Of a stretch of 15,617 nucleotides of DNA, positions 6,950 through 13,841 are shown piece after piece. Under the pieces are notes generated by a model, which saw only the letters and a list, made by a program, of their open reading frames with translations, was not told the DNA's origin and ran no database searches. The stretch covers positions 1 through 15,617 of the forward strand of contig JAITMZ010000024.1 of assembly GCA_031290725.1 (NCBI GenBank). The letters run 5' to 3'. Within the stretch, counting starts at the first letter, position 1; each line of letters starts with the position of its first letter. The stretch comes from Spirochaetaceae bacterium (GTDB lineage: Bacteria > Spirochaetota > Spirochaetia > Treponematales > Treponemataceae). Position numbers and translations under genes: made by a program.

Positions 6950-7079
6950 CGATGGTAAAAATTTCGGTGTATAAAACTTGTACGGCCTGAATTTCCTTAT
7001 TTCCAGTGAAGGTAATACAGGGCGCGCCCCCGACTCGTAATAAAACTATTAAACCCAAGACCGGCTTATTCGGGAAAAA

Positions 7080-7156
7080 CAACATACCTCGCTGCGTGCG
7101 GGGTTGTTGACTCGCGGAGAGGGTTTCATACCCCGCTGCGTGCGCGGGATATGTTG
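7080..7156. promoter_or_regulatory. Two tandem dyads, candidate enhancer-binding-protein sites
   Basis: Each dyad has the shared core CGCTGCGTGCG (7090-7100 and 7134-7144), offset by 44 bp. Dyad A runs 7080-7109, with CAACATACCTCGC opposite GCGGGGTTGTTG. Dyad B runs 7127-7156, with CATACCCCGC opposite GCGGGATATGTTG. Their centres are about 65 and 109 bases upstream of the expected sigma-54 transcription start, which is the usual position of upstream activator sites for NtrC-type activators. The activator is not identified. Confidence 0.55.
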
Positions 7157-7177
7157 ATTTACCAATTTTTTAAATTT

Positions 7178-7193
7178 TGGCACGGAATTTGCT
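7178..7193 (+). promoter_or_regulatory. Sigma-54 (RpoN) promoter of hsp20
   Basis: TGGCACG (7178-7184), GAAT, TTGCT (7189-7193) matches the -24/-12 consensus TGGCACG-N4-TTGCW with the invariant GG (7179-7180) and GC (7191-7192) exactly ten bases apart. Transcription would begin near 7204, giving a leader of about 45 bases that contains the hsp20 Shine-Dalgarno. No convincing sigma-70 promoter was found in the 100 bases upstream. Confidence 0.75.
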
Positions 7194-7249
7194 GTAATAA
7201 TAATGTCCGCCGTTGGGTGGACAAATCATTTATTATTAAGGAGGCCTTT

Positions 7250-7696
7250 ATGGCTTATTCAGTAGGTTTTTACAATCCTCGATTTGCATCGGATATGTTC
7301 GACGTGATTGAACGCAATTTTTCCGATTATTTCGGCAAAACGGGTACCCACGGCACTGTGTTTCCCACGGTGGATGTGAAAGAAACCAATCGGTCCTATG
7401 TGCTCCACGTGGATCTGCCCGGTATTAAAGAAGAAAATGCGGATGTCAGTCTGGACGAACAGGTGCTCACTATCACTGCCCAGCGGGAAGAAACGGCGGA
7501 TGAGGACGCCGAGAAGGACACGTCCAAGTGGCTGATCCGGGAGCGCAAGTTCGGCTCCTTCACCCGGCGTTTCAGTTTGCCCAGCGACGTGGATCCGGAG
7601 AATATCACCGCCCACTACGAAAATGGCGTTCTATCCATCACGGTACCCCGGAAGGCCCCGGCCCAGGCGCACCGAATTGCCATAACCAAAAATTAG
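7250..7696 (+). CDS. Small heat-shock protein, Hsp20/alpha-crystallin family
   Basis: The 148-residue protein has an alpha-crystallin domain (about residues 39-135), with FPTVDVKET at its start, VDLPGIKEE in the middle and the hallmark ENGVLSITVPR near its end. The C-terminal RIAI supplies the I-x-I motif used for oligomer assembly. Hsp20 proteins are ATP-independent holdases that keep unfolding proteins soluble for the DnaK system. ATG 7250 follows a strong Shine-Dalgarno AAGGAGG (7238-7244) with five bases between; the upstream extension of the frame is not protein-like. It appears to be monocistronic and controlled by the sigma-54 promoter at 7178-7193, an unusual arrangement for this family. 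No CIRCE element was seen. Confidence 0.95.
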   Translation: MAYSVGFYNPRFASDMFDVIERNFSDYFGKTGTHGTVFPTVDVKETNRSYVLHVDLPGIKEENADVSLDEQVLTITAQREETADEDAEKDTSKWLIRERKFGSFTRRFSLPSDVDPENITAHYENGVLSITVPRKAPAQAHRIAITKN

Positions 7697-7720
7697 CACA
7701 CGTTGCCTTCATGCAAAAAT

Positions 7721-7788
7721 TCAAGGCAGCACTGATTTATCCTACCAGGAGCGTCGTTCCCGGGATATATCAGTGCTGCCATACTTGA
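7721..7788 (+). terminator. Long hairpin after hsp20, possible terminator or repeat
   Basis: TCAAG (7721-7725), GGCAGCACTGAT (7725-7736) and ATCC pair with GGAT, ATCAGTGCTGCC (7769-7780) and CTTGA (7784-7788), giving a perfect 12-pair stem with imperfect extensions. It begins 25 bases after the hsp20 stop. No T run follows on the plus strand, so it is not a standard Rho-independent terminator. It might protect the 3' end, cause pausing or be part of a mobile repeat. Confidence 0.4.
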
Positions 7789-7803
7789 CTGCAATTTCGC
7801 AGT

Positions 7804-7821
7804 TTGAATTCTGAATTACTG
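7804..7821 (-). repeat. Third copy of the dispersed AT-rich motif
   Basis: Read on the minus strand, this is CAGTAATTCAGAATTCAA, one base different from 148-165. It is followed by ACTGCGAAATTGCAG, which recalls the CCGCAAAGTC that follows the first copy. Like the first copies it lies in non-coding DNA just upstream of a promoter. Confidence 0.55.
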
Positions 7822-7840
7822 GTGTCCCCCGTGCCCAATA

Positions 7841-7869
7841 TAGACTTTTGGGGAAATTTGTAGTATATT
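7841..7869 (+). promoter_or_regulatory. Sigma-70-type promoter of the glycosyltransferase gene
   Basis: TAGACT (7841-7846), a 17-base spacer and TATATT (7864-7869) end seven bases before the ATG at 7877. The AAGG at 7872-7875 is too close to the ATG to serve as a Shine-Dalgarno, so a leaderless mRNA is likely. Confidence 0.5.
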
Positions 7870-7876
7870 ATAAGGC

Positions 7877-9046
7877 ATGAATATCGGAATTTTTTCTGAC
7901 ACCTATGCTCCCCAGGTAAATGGCGTGGTGACCGTTTTGCGCACCCTCAAAACCGGTCTTGAAGCGCGGGGGCATCATGTGTATATTTTCACAGTTGGCC
8001 ACCCGGACGCCCTTCCCGAAGCAGGGGTCTTCCGCATCCAGTCAGTGCGCTTCCCCAAGGAACCTCAGCACCGGGTGGCCCTCGTTCTGGGTCGACGGAT
8101 ATTGAAGATCGCCCAAAAATTGAATCTGGACATTATCCATACCCACACGGAATTCAGTTTGCAGTTGGCTGCACGATACATCGCAAAAAAGACGGGCATC
8201 CCCTGTGTACACACCATGCACACCTATTATAGTGATTATCACCATTACGTGCCTTTCCTGCTGGACTTATTTTTCCGCCTGAATTTACAGGGTTTTTTCC
8301 GATACCTGTTCAGGTACCAAAAATGCGTGGTGGCGCCCTCCCCCAAGGTCAAATTTTTTTTGAATGAAATCGACTATCAGGGCCCGGTGGAAGTGATCCC
8401 TAACGGCATCGACTTGTCTCTTTTTTACGACCGGGACCACAGTACCGCAGAAGCCGCCCGGCAAATACGGCACCGCTTTTTGTGCAACGGCGAACAGGAA
8501 CTCATCATTTTTGTGGGGCGTTTGGGCAACGAAAAAAACGTCTACACCCTCCTCAATAATTTTAGGGAAATCGTTGCCCGCCGTTCCCAGGCGCGGCTCC
8601 TGTTGGTGGGTGACGGGCCCGACCGCCGGGCGTTGCAAGCTCATGCCCACGAATTGGGGATCTCGGAAACGGTAATTTTTACCGGCTATTTGCAGTGGCC
8701 CAACGAGATTAAGCACATCTATGCCGCCTCGGATTTGTTCATGAGCGCATCCCACAGCGAAGTGCACCCCATTACCTTTATCGAAGCCATGGCGTCGGGA
8801 CTGCCGGTGGTTGCCGCGATGGACGTCAGCATCCAGGACATGGTGCTGAACGGCGAAGACGGCTGGATGGTGGAAGACGATGCACGGCTGTGGGAAAAGG
8901 CGGTGGAATTGCTGGCTGACCGGGAGACGCGGCTGCGTATGGGGAAGCGCGCGGAAGAAATTTCGCGGCAGTATTCGGTGGATCGCTTTGTGGACAATAT
9001 AGTCAAACTGTACGAAACTTATCTCCGCACGGTTTCTACCATATAA
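7877..9046 (+). CDS. GT4-family glycosyltransferase, diacylglycerol-glycosyltransferase type
   Basis: The 389-residue GT-B enzyme starts with a strand and Gly-rich loop ([17 protein letters not shown]), typical of retaining GT4 enzymes that glycosylate diacylglycerol or phosphatidylinositol. HTHTEFSLQ and HTMHTYY follow in the acceptor domain, then EVIPNGIDL at the domain boundary and [10 protein letters not shown] at the start of the nucleotide-sugar domain. The EX7E motif is E295/E303 in [11 protein letters not shown]. By resemblance it most likely adds a hexose to diacylglycerol to make membrane glycolipid; acceptor and sugar are not proven. It has no transmembrane segment but a basic, hydrophobic patch around residues 125-155 that may bind the membrane. 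Its stop overlaps the convergent gene by 28 bases. Confidence 0.85.
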   Translation: MNIGIFSDTYAPQVNGVVTVLRTLKTGLEARGHHVYIFTVGHPDALPEAGVFRIQSVRFPKEPQHRVALVLGRRILKIAQKLNLDIIHTHTEFSLQLAARYIAKKTGIPCVHTMHTYYSDYHHYVPFLLDLFFRLNLQGFFRYLFRYQKCVVAPSPKVKFFLNEIDYQGPVEVIPNGIDLSLFYDRDHSTAEAARQIRHRFLCNGEQELIIFVGRLGNEKNVYTLLNNFREIVARRSQARLLLVGDGPDRRALQAHAHELGISETVIFTGYLQWPNEIKHIYAASDLFMSASHSEVHPITFIEAMASGLPVVAAMDVSIQDMVLNGEDGWMVEDDARLWEKAVELLADRETRLRMGKRAEEISRQYSVDRFVDNIVKLYETYLRTVSTI

Positions 9047-9726
9047 CGTACCGACAGGCCGGTGGGGTCTACGATCAATTTTTCTATCACAAACACCAGG
9101 CTTCTGCCGCTCTGATCGGTAAAAATTTTGCTCACCGAATAGCCTTTCACGCCGATACGGGTAATTTGAGGATTGCCCACATGGTATCGCGCCCGGACGT
9201 TCCCGGCGGTATCCTTTTCTTCCACGATGATGTCCAGCGTTGATTTGATGTTTTGCCCCAAACCGCTGAAGGTGGCTGCCAGCCGCACCGAATACACGAT
9301 GGGAACCTCCCCGGTGACCCGCTCGTAGTCCTCAAATTCCAGAGTGTCCTCCGGAGGTTTTTGTTCGTTTTCCCGCAGGTACAATGTCCGGGCCAGCGGG
9401 ACCGGGACCGGCGCGTATTTGCTTAACGTTAATACGCTTTTGCTCCGCAGTTCCTCGAACACCGCCAGACTTGATTTATTTCCAGGCCCGACCGAGGGGC
9501 GGGTGCTGTAATTTTCCCCGGAGATGAAATCATTTCGCGCCACATCCACTGACCATATATTCGCGTATCCCTGATAAGTTCCGTCAATTTTTCCGTATTC
9601 GCCGAAAACATACACGGTACCGTCCGGGGAAAATCCCATGTCCACAAAGCAAGCCGCATCGCCGGCATACAAAAAGACCCCAGCGGTCAATACAAGAAGT
9701 ATACTTAGCATGTGTTTTCCACGCAT
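9019..9726 (-). CDS. Secreted protein of unknown function, DUF2259-like
   Basis: The 235-residue product begins with a signal peptide (MRGKH, a hydrophobic stretch at about 6-20, cleavage probably near AGDAAC). The mature start, [19 protein letters not shown], resembles the predicted secreted proteins grouped as DUF2259; this is recalled and not searched. The rest is beta-rich and polar, with no catalytic motif recognised. A lipoprotein start at the cysteine in DAAC is possible but the lipobox is poor. ATG 9726 is preferred over ATG 9753 because GAGGG lies five bases upstream and the signal peptide follows directly. The gene is alone on this strand, divergent from the membrane-protein gene and overlapping the glycosyltransferase 3' end. 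Confidence 0.72.
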   Translation of the reverse strand: MRGKHMLSILLVLTAGVFLYAGDAACFVDMGFSPDGTVYVFGEYGKIDGTYQGYANIWSVDVARNDFISGENYSTRPSVGPGNKSSLAVFEELRSKSVLTLSKYAPVPVPLARTLYLRENEQKPPEDTLEFEDYERVTGEVPIVYSVRLAATFSGLGQNIKSTLDIIVEEKDTAGNVRARYHVGNPQITRIGVKGYSVSKIFTDQSGRSLVFVIEKLIVDPTGLSVRYMVETVRR

Positions 9727-9786
9727 ATTTTCCCTCACTACTACAGGGCACATTAAAAAACTCGGTTAGGTTTTTCGATGTGCTTG

Positions 9787-9806
9787 GTAATTGCATACGC
9801 AATTAC
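9787..9806. promoter_or_regulatory. Perfect 8-bp inverted repeat between divergent genes
   Basis: GTAATTGC (9787-9794), ATAC, GCAATTAC (9799-9806) is a perfect dyad in the 191-bp region between the divergent genes at 9726 and 9918. No T tract follows on either strand, so an operator is more likely than a terminator. AATTGTA (9832-9838) and TACAATT (9855-9861) form a second, looser pair. Confidence 0.4.
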
Positions 9807-9882
9807 ATTTTTAAATCGGAGCGCCTCAAAAAATTGTATTTAGAGGTACCCTATTACAATTATCGGAAGTTATTTTACTTGC

Positions 9883-9911
9883 TTTACAAAATTTTGTCTA
9901 TATGGTATGAT
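9883..9911 (+). promoter_or_regulatory. Sigma-70-type promoter of the membrane-protein gene
   Basis: TTTACA (9883-9888), a 17-base spacer and TATGAT (9906-9911), each five of six to consensus, end six bases before the ATG at 9918. There is no room for a Shine-Dalgarno sequence. Confidence 0.65.
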
Positions 9912-9917
9912 TTATAT

Positions 9918-10733
9918 ATGACTTTGCATACCAGAAACCGGGTTATGACCGGCGTGTTGGTTTTTTCTCTGCTGGCCGTTTGTTCAATCGGTATTCTGGC
10001 GTTTTATTCGATTTCGCACCAAATCTTTCGATTTCCCTCCGGCGATTCCTTTGGTGCGGTCAGTCTCTTTTATTTTGCCGCTCCCTACAGCTTTCCGGCG
10101 GTTCTGATTTCTATTTGCTTCTTGACGGTAAGCGTACCCGTAATCACCGGCCTGATGATGGCCCATTTCGCCAAAACCCAATCTCAGGAATGTTTGTATT
10201 TTGCCTTATTTTTGCTGGCCTGCCTCACAGAATCGATTCGGCTTTTTATACCCTTCCTTGGTTTGTGGAAAAGCAACGCATCCTTTTTGATCACCTCCAC
10301 CAGGATTTTCTTTTTCGGGCGGCTTCTGGCACCGGCGTCCTTTTTGTTTTCATCTATCTTTTCTATCGTGGGGCAAACCCAGGGTTCCGAACGAAACTCC
10401 GGCGTCCTTTTTGCCGTGACGGGGGTTATCGCCCTACTCATCCCGGTGAACACCACACGAATCTTACCCAATTGTACCGTGGGAATCGGATTTATACCTT
10501 TTTTTTGGGTGTACGAACTGACTTTGGCCGTACTCACCTTTGTGTCTCTTCTCCTTGAAGCACAAAACAACGGCCCGGAGCGAAAGCGGCTTGCCATGGG
10601 TTTTTTGCTATTGTTCACCGGTTATATTTTGCTGATCCAGACCCTGTCGATGTTCAGTCTGGCCTTGGGGATTATCTTTTTTGCTTCCGGGGTATATTTG
10701 TACTTGGTCAATTTGCATCAAACCTATCTATGA
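9918..10733 (+). CDS. Polytopic membrane protein of unknown function
   Basis: The 271-residue product is almost entirely hydrophobic, with about eight predicted membrane segments near residues 10-31, 57-81, 91-113, 127-151, 162-178, 190-213, 225-242 and 244-265. Short charged loops include AHFAKTQSQE (82-91) and NNGPERKR (217-224), the latter positive and probably cytoplasmic. No catalytic or transporter motif was recognised. The N-terminal part recalls the seven-helix sensory modules of spirochaete signalling proteins, but no output domain follows, so this is only a suggestion. ATG 9918 is chosen because of the promoter six bases upstream; the open frame back to 9780 runs through promoter and dyad sequence. 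Confidence 0.72.
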   Translation: MTLHTRNRVMTGVLVFSLLAVCSIGILAFYSISHQIFRFPSGDSFGAVSLFYFAAPYSFPAVLISICFLTVSVPVITGLMMAHFAKTQSQECLYFALFLLACLTESIRLFIPFLGLWKSNASFLITSTRIFFFGRLLAPASFLFSSIFSIVGQTQGSERNSGVLFAVTGVIALLIPVNTTRILPNCTVGIGFIPFFWVYELTLAVLTFVSLLLEAQNNGPERKRLAMGFLLLFTGYILLIQTLSMFSLALGIIFFASGVYLYLVNLHQTYL

Positions 10734-10770
10734 CATGGCTGCCGCTGCCCTGTATATGTTGCAAATCGGG

Positions 10771-10800
10771 GTTGACTCGTCAACGCCGGGCGAATATTGT
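10771..10800 (+). promoter_or_regulatory. Possible distal promoter of the M16 gene with a palindromic -35
   Basis: TTGACT (10772-10777), a 17-base spacer and TATTGT (10795-10800). The -35 lies in the perfect palindrome GTTGAC-TC-GTCAAC (10771-10784), which a regulator could use. Transcripts would carry a leader of about 95 bases. The palindrome has no T tract and is not a good terminator for the upstream gene. Confidence 0.35.
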
Positions 10801-10862
10801 ACTATCCCGTTGCTCCAGGCGACTTTTCGGTGAAATTATTAAATCCCTTTGTTTGCTATGGG

Positions 10863-10894
10863 TTGACAATGTCTATTCATCCGTGGTATAAAAT
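10863..10894 (+). promoter_or_regulatory. Proximal sigma-70-type promoter of the M16 gene
   Basis: Consensus TTGACA (10863-10868) with TATAAA (10887-10892; 18-base spacer), which ends eight bases before the ATG at 10901. The overlapping TAAAAT (10889-10894) would end six bases before it but needs a 20-base spacer. No Shine-Dalgarno is visible. Confidence 0.55.
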
Positions 10895-10900
10895 ACTGAA

Positions 10901-13804
10901 ATGTGTAGTGTGTTTTCTGTTTTAATTTTGTTCCGCAAAAACCATCGCCGGATTCATTTTCTGGCGTTTCTGGTTGCACTTTGGGTGGCGTTGGCCGCCT
11001 GTGCCGGAATACCCCACCCCGCCGCCGACTCAGCGCCCCTTCGGGAAGACCCGGCGATTTTGACGGGAAAACTGGGAAACGGGCTTGCCTACCGGATTTT
11101 ACGCAACCCCATGCCGGAAAACCGGATACTCCTCCGGCTGGTAGTCCGCGCGGGATCTTTGGTCGAAGACGAGGATCAGCGGGGTATCGCCCACCTGGTG
11201 GAACACATGGCTTTTGAGGGGTCGGCGCATTTCCAGGCCAATGAGTTGATCAGCTACTTTGAGTCAATCGGCATGGACTTCGGCGCGGATGTGAACGCCT
11301 ATACGTCCTTCGAGGAGACGGTCTATATGCTGGAGGTTCCGGCGGATGATCCGGCCATGCTGGACACGGCGCTCACGGTGGTGCAAGACTGGACCGATAC
11401 CATAAGTTTTGACCCGGAGCGGTTGGAAAAAGAACGGGCGGTGGTCATCGAGGAGTGGCGGCTGGGGCGCGGGTATTCCGGGCGTGTGCAGGATAAAATG
11501 CTGCCTTTCCTCTTTGCCGATTCCCGGTATGCCCAGAGAAAGGTCATCGGTGACCCGGAGATCATCCGCACAATCAGCAGGGATCGGATCATGGACTTTT
11601 ACCATGCCTGGTATCGACCGGAGATGATGACCGTGGTGATCGTGGGGGACGCAGATCCCCTATACATAGAAGAAAAAATCAAGCAATACCTGTCGCTGGT
11701 CCCCGGGGGCGATATAAAGACCGAAGCGCCGGAATATACCGTCCCCATACAGGGGGATCCCCGCGCCCTGGTGATCACCGACGCCGAAAATCCCTACACC
11801 CAGGCCCAGGTGTACCACTTTTCGCCCCCGGAGCCGGTGCGCACGGAAGCTGATTTCGCCGCCGCCCTCGTGAGAGAAATCGCCGGAGCCGCCCTTTCCG
11901 AGCGGCTGAACGAGCGGCTGGAGGAGGAAAACTCGCCCATATTGGCTGCGGGCTCAAACATCTCGCCGTTCCTCCGAAAACTCACCGCCGCCCACACCTG
12001 GCTGGTCCCCAAGGACGGACAGTGGACCGCCGCCTTCCACAGTCTGCTGGAGGAACTTGACCGGTACGGGCGGTTCGGCATCACGGAAGGGGAACTGGAC
12101 AGACAAAAACAGCGGATACTCTCCGGCTCACGGCTTTCCTGGCAGAACCGCGACAAGACACCGTCGCAAGATAAGGCCTACGCCCTGGTGAACAGCGTCT
12201 TGGACGGCAGCCCCCTTCTCTCCCCGGACGAAAAATACGAACTCACCCGAAAATCCCTGGGTACCATCCGCAAAAACGACGTGGACGGCGCCATCCGTAG
12301 ATACTTTTCCGGCAGAGGCACCATGCTGTTGGTGGTAACGCGCCCGCCGGAAGGTCTGCCGCTCTCCCCGGAGGTGCTGTCCCAGGAGGAAATTCGGGCG
12401 GATTGGCATGGATACCGCCCCGTGTCTCCCCTGGAGCCCTGGCCGGAGAATGCGGACGACGCGCCTCTGTGGCCGGGATATCCTCTGCCGGGTTTTATCA
12501 CGGCGGAGCGTCTCCTTCCCGACGGCACCGGATCGCCGGGAAAAAACCCGGTCACCGAGCTAACCCTGTCCAACGGCGCGGTGGTATGGATACGTCCCAC
12601 AGACTTTGAAGCCGATACATTTCTGTTCACCGCAGTGAGCCGGGGCGGGCTTTCCCTTCTGACCGACGAGGAGTATCCCTCCGCCCAAGTGGCCGGGGAT
12701 TACCTGGAGCTGTCCGGACTGAACGGGTTTTCCGCAGCGGAAGTTACCAAAAAACTGACGGGAAAAAACATACGCATCCAGGCAAATTTGAATGAAACCA
12801 CCGCTACCCTGTCGGGATCATCGTCGGCGACGGACAGGGAGACCTTTTTTCAGTTGATCAACCTGTATTTTACCGTACCCTACTGGACCGACGCAGCCTG
12901 GGGAAGGCTCCTGTCGGACCTCCGGACGGAGATACTGGCGCGAAAAAATCGCCCCGAAGCGGTGTTTGTGGATGCCGTGCTTCAGGAGGTGTACGGCGAT
13001 TCCATCCGCCACGGGAACGTATCGGAAAAATTTCTCAATATGCTGGACCCGGCGAAATCCGAAGGCTTTTATCGGCGGTTTTTCAGCGGGGCGGAGAACT
13101 TTGTCTTTATCTTCACCGGCGACGTGCGCCTTGAGGATATCCGGATTTTGAGCGAGCGCTACATCGCGTCCCTCCCCCGGCACCCCATTCCGGAGCCCGC
13201 CGACCCGCGGGACACGTCCCTCCCCTTCCCCCGGGGGAAACCGATAGTGACCGTACGGAAGGGGCTGGAGGCACAGAGCCAGGTGCTCATCCTCTTCGGC
13301 GGCCGGGATCCCCCGGCGGTGGGGGATGTCTACGCCGAGCAGGATTTGATCAACGCCATGATCGGCCTTCTGGACATACGCTTGAGGGAAAAGGTGCGGG
13401 AGAATATCGGCGGCACCTACAGCGTGGGAGCGAGCACGGCGCTGGCGACCTATCCTCGACGAAGATTCGTGTCTCAGATTTCATTCGGCTGCGAGCCGGA
13501 ACGAGCGGATGCCCTGGCCGCCGCGGTACTGGAGGAGATCGCCGTTCTGCAAAAAAATCCGGCCTCCGACACGGACATGGTCAAGCTGCGGGAGACCTTT
13601 GTGCGGAACCGAGAGACGGGGTATAAAAACAATGCCTTCTGGCATGGGAACCTGGTGCGAAACATAAGCCGGGGGGACCGGAGCGCGGCCATCGCCGGGG
13701 AGGATACGGTGCGGGAATTGCTCACGGCGGAAACCATGCGGCGGATGATCGCGCAGTATTTCCCCCTGGATAATTACCTGAGCGCCTTTTTATTTCCTGA
13801 ATAG
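10901..13804 (+). CDS. M16-family zinc metallopeptidase, predicted lipoprotein
   Basis: The 967-residue protein has the inverted zinc-binding motif HLVEH (98-102), with downstream acidic residues around VVIEEWR as the candidate third ligand, in the first of the paired M16 domains. The second half has the inactive-domain features, including ENIGGTYSVGAS in the region that carries the substrate-binding Arg/Tyr. Length and layout match PqqL-type or long bacterial M16 peptidases, which degrade peptides in a clam-shell chamber. The N-terminus has a basic region (FRKNHRRIHF), a hydrophobic core (21-31) and a lipobox LAAC with lipidated C34, so it should be anchored facing the periplasm. ATG 10901 fits the proximal promoter. 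Monocistronic; convergent with lplA, 37 bp apart. Confidence 0.92.
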   Translation: MCSVFSVLILFRKNHRRIHFLAFLVALWVALAACAGIPHPAADSAPLREDPAILTGKLGNGLAYRILRNPMPENRILLRLVVRAGSLVEDEDQRGIAHLVEHMAFEGSAHFQANELISYFESIGMDFGADVNAYTSFEETVYMLEVPADDPAMLDTALTVVQDWTDTISFDPERLEKERAVVIEEWRLGRGYSGRVQDKMLPFLFADSRYAQRKVIGDPEIIRTISRDRIMDFYHAWYRPEMMTVVIVGDADPLYIEEKIKQYLSLVPGGDIKTEAPEYTVPIQGDPRALVITDAENPYTQAQVYHFSPPEPVRTEADFAAALVREIAGAALSERLNERLEEENSPILAAGSNISPFLRKLTAAHTWLVPKDGQWTAAFHSLLEELDRYGRFGITEGELDRQKQRILSGSRLSWQNRDKTPSQDKAYALVNSVLDGSPLLSPDEKYELTRKSLGTIRKNDVDGAIRRYFSGRGTMLLVVTRPPEGLPLSPEVLSQEEIRADWHGYRPVSPLEPWPENADDAPLWPGYPLPGFITAERLLPDGTGSPGKNPVTELTLSNGAVVWIRPTDFEADTFLFTAVSRGGLSLLTDEEYPSAQVAGDYLELSGLNGFSAAEVTKKLTGKNIRIQANLNETTATLSGSSSATDRETFFQLINLYFTVPYWTDAAWGRLLSDLRTEILARKNRPEAVFVDAVLQEVYGDSIRHGNVSEKFLNMLDPAKSEGFYRRFFSGAENFVFIFTGDVRLEDIRILSERYIASLPRHPIPEPADPRDTSLPFPRGKPIVTVRKGLEAQSQVLILFGGRDPPAVGDVYAEQDLINAMIGLLDIRLREKVRENIGGTYSVGASTALATYPRRRFVSQISFGCEPERADALAAAVLEEIAVLQKNPASDTDMVKLRETFVRNRETGYKNNAFWHGNLVRNISRGDRSAAIAGEDTVRELLTAETMRRMIAQYFPLDNYLSAFLFPE

Positions 13805-13841
13805 GGATGCCAACAGCCTGGGCGGGTTGCGGGCAAAAAGC

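Larger units (their letters stand above)
6729..7249. other. 521-bp regulatory region between the flavoprotein operon and hsp20
   Basis: No gene is supported here. Contents from left to right: the operon promoter (6736-6764), the palindrome ACACAGTGTGT (6773-6783), a weak hairpin GGCAGC/GCTGCC (6863-6868 and 6882-6887) without a T tract, the nested palindrome with opposed promoters (6908-6949), a perfect palindrome GGGCGCGCCC (7020-7029), two tandem dyads (7080-7156), the sigma-54 promoter (7178-7193) and the hsp20 leader with its Shine-Dalgarno. ATG 6952 opens only a 12-codon frame. Confidence 0.6.

Noticed and set aside
6952..6990. 12-codon frame just after the plus-strand promoter at 6919-6947
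   Set aside because: Too short to support as a gene; no Shine-Dalgarno and no recognisable leader-peptide feature.
9780..9917. Upstream extension of the membrane-protein gene
   Set aside because: It runs through a perfect dyad and a good promoter (9883-9911) that points to ATG 9918.
2100..12267. Frequent GGTACC palindromes (at least 13 seen)
   Set aside because: More than base composition alone would suggest, but most lie in coding DNA and fit common codon pairs; no spacing pattern or function was seen.
13805..13841. Possible terminator between the M16 gene and lplA
   Set aside because: Only a four-pair CAAC/GTTG stem is visible and no T run lies in the right place.
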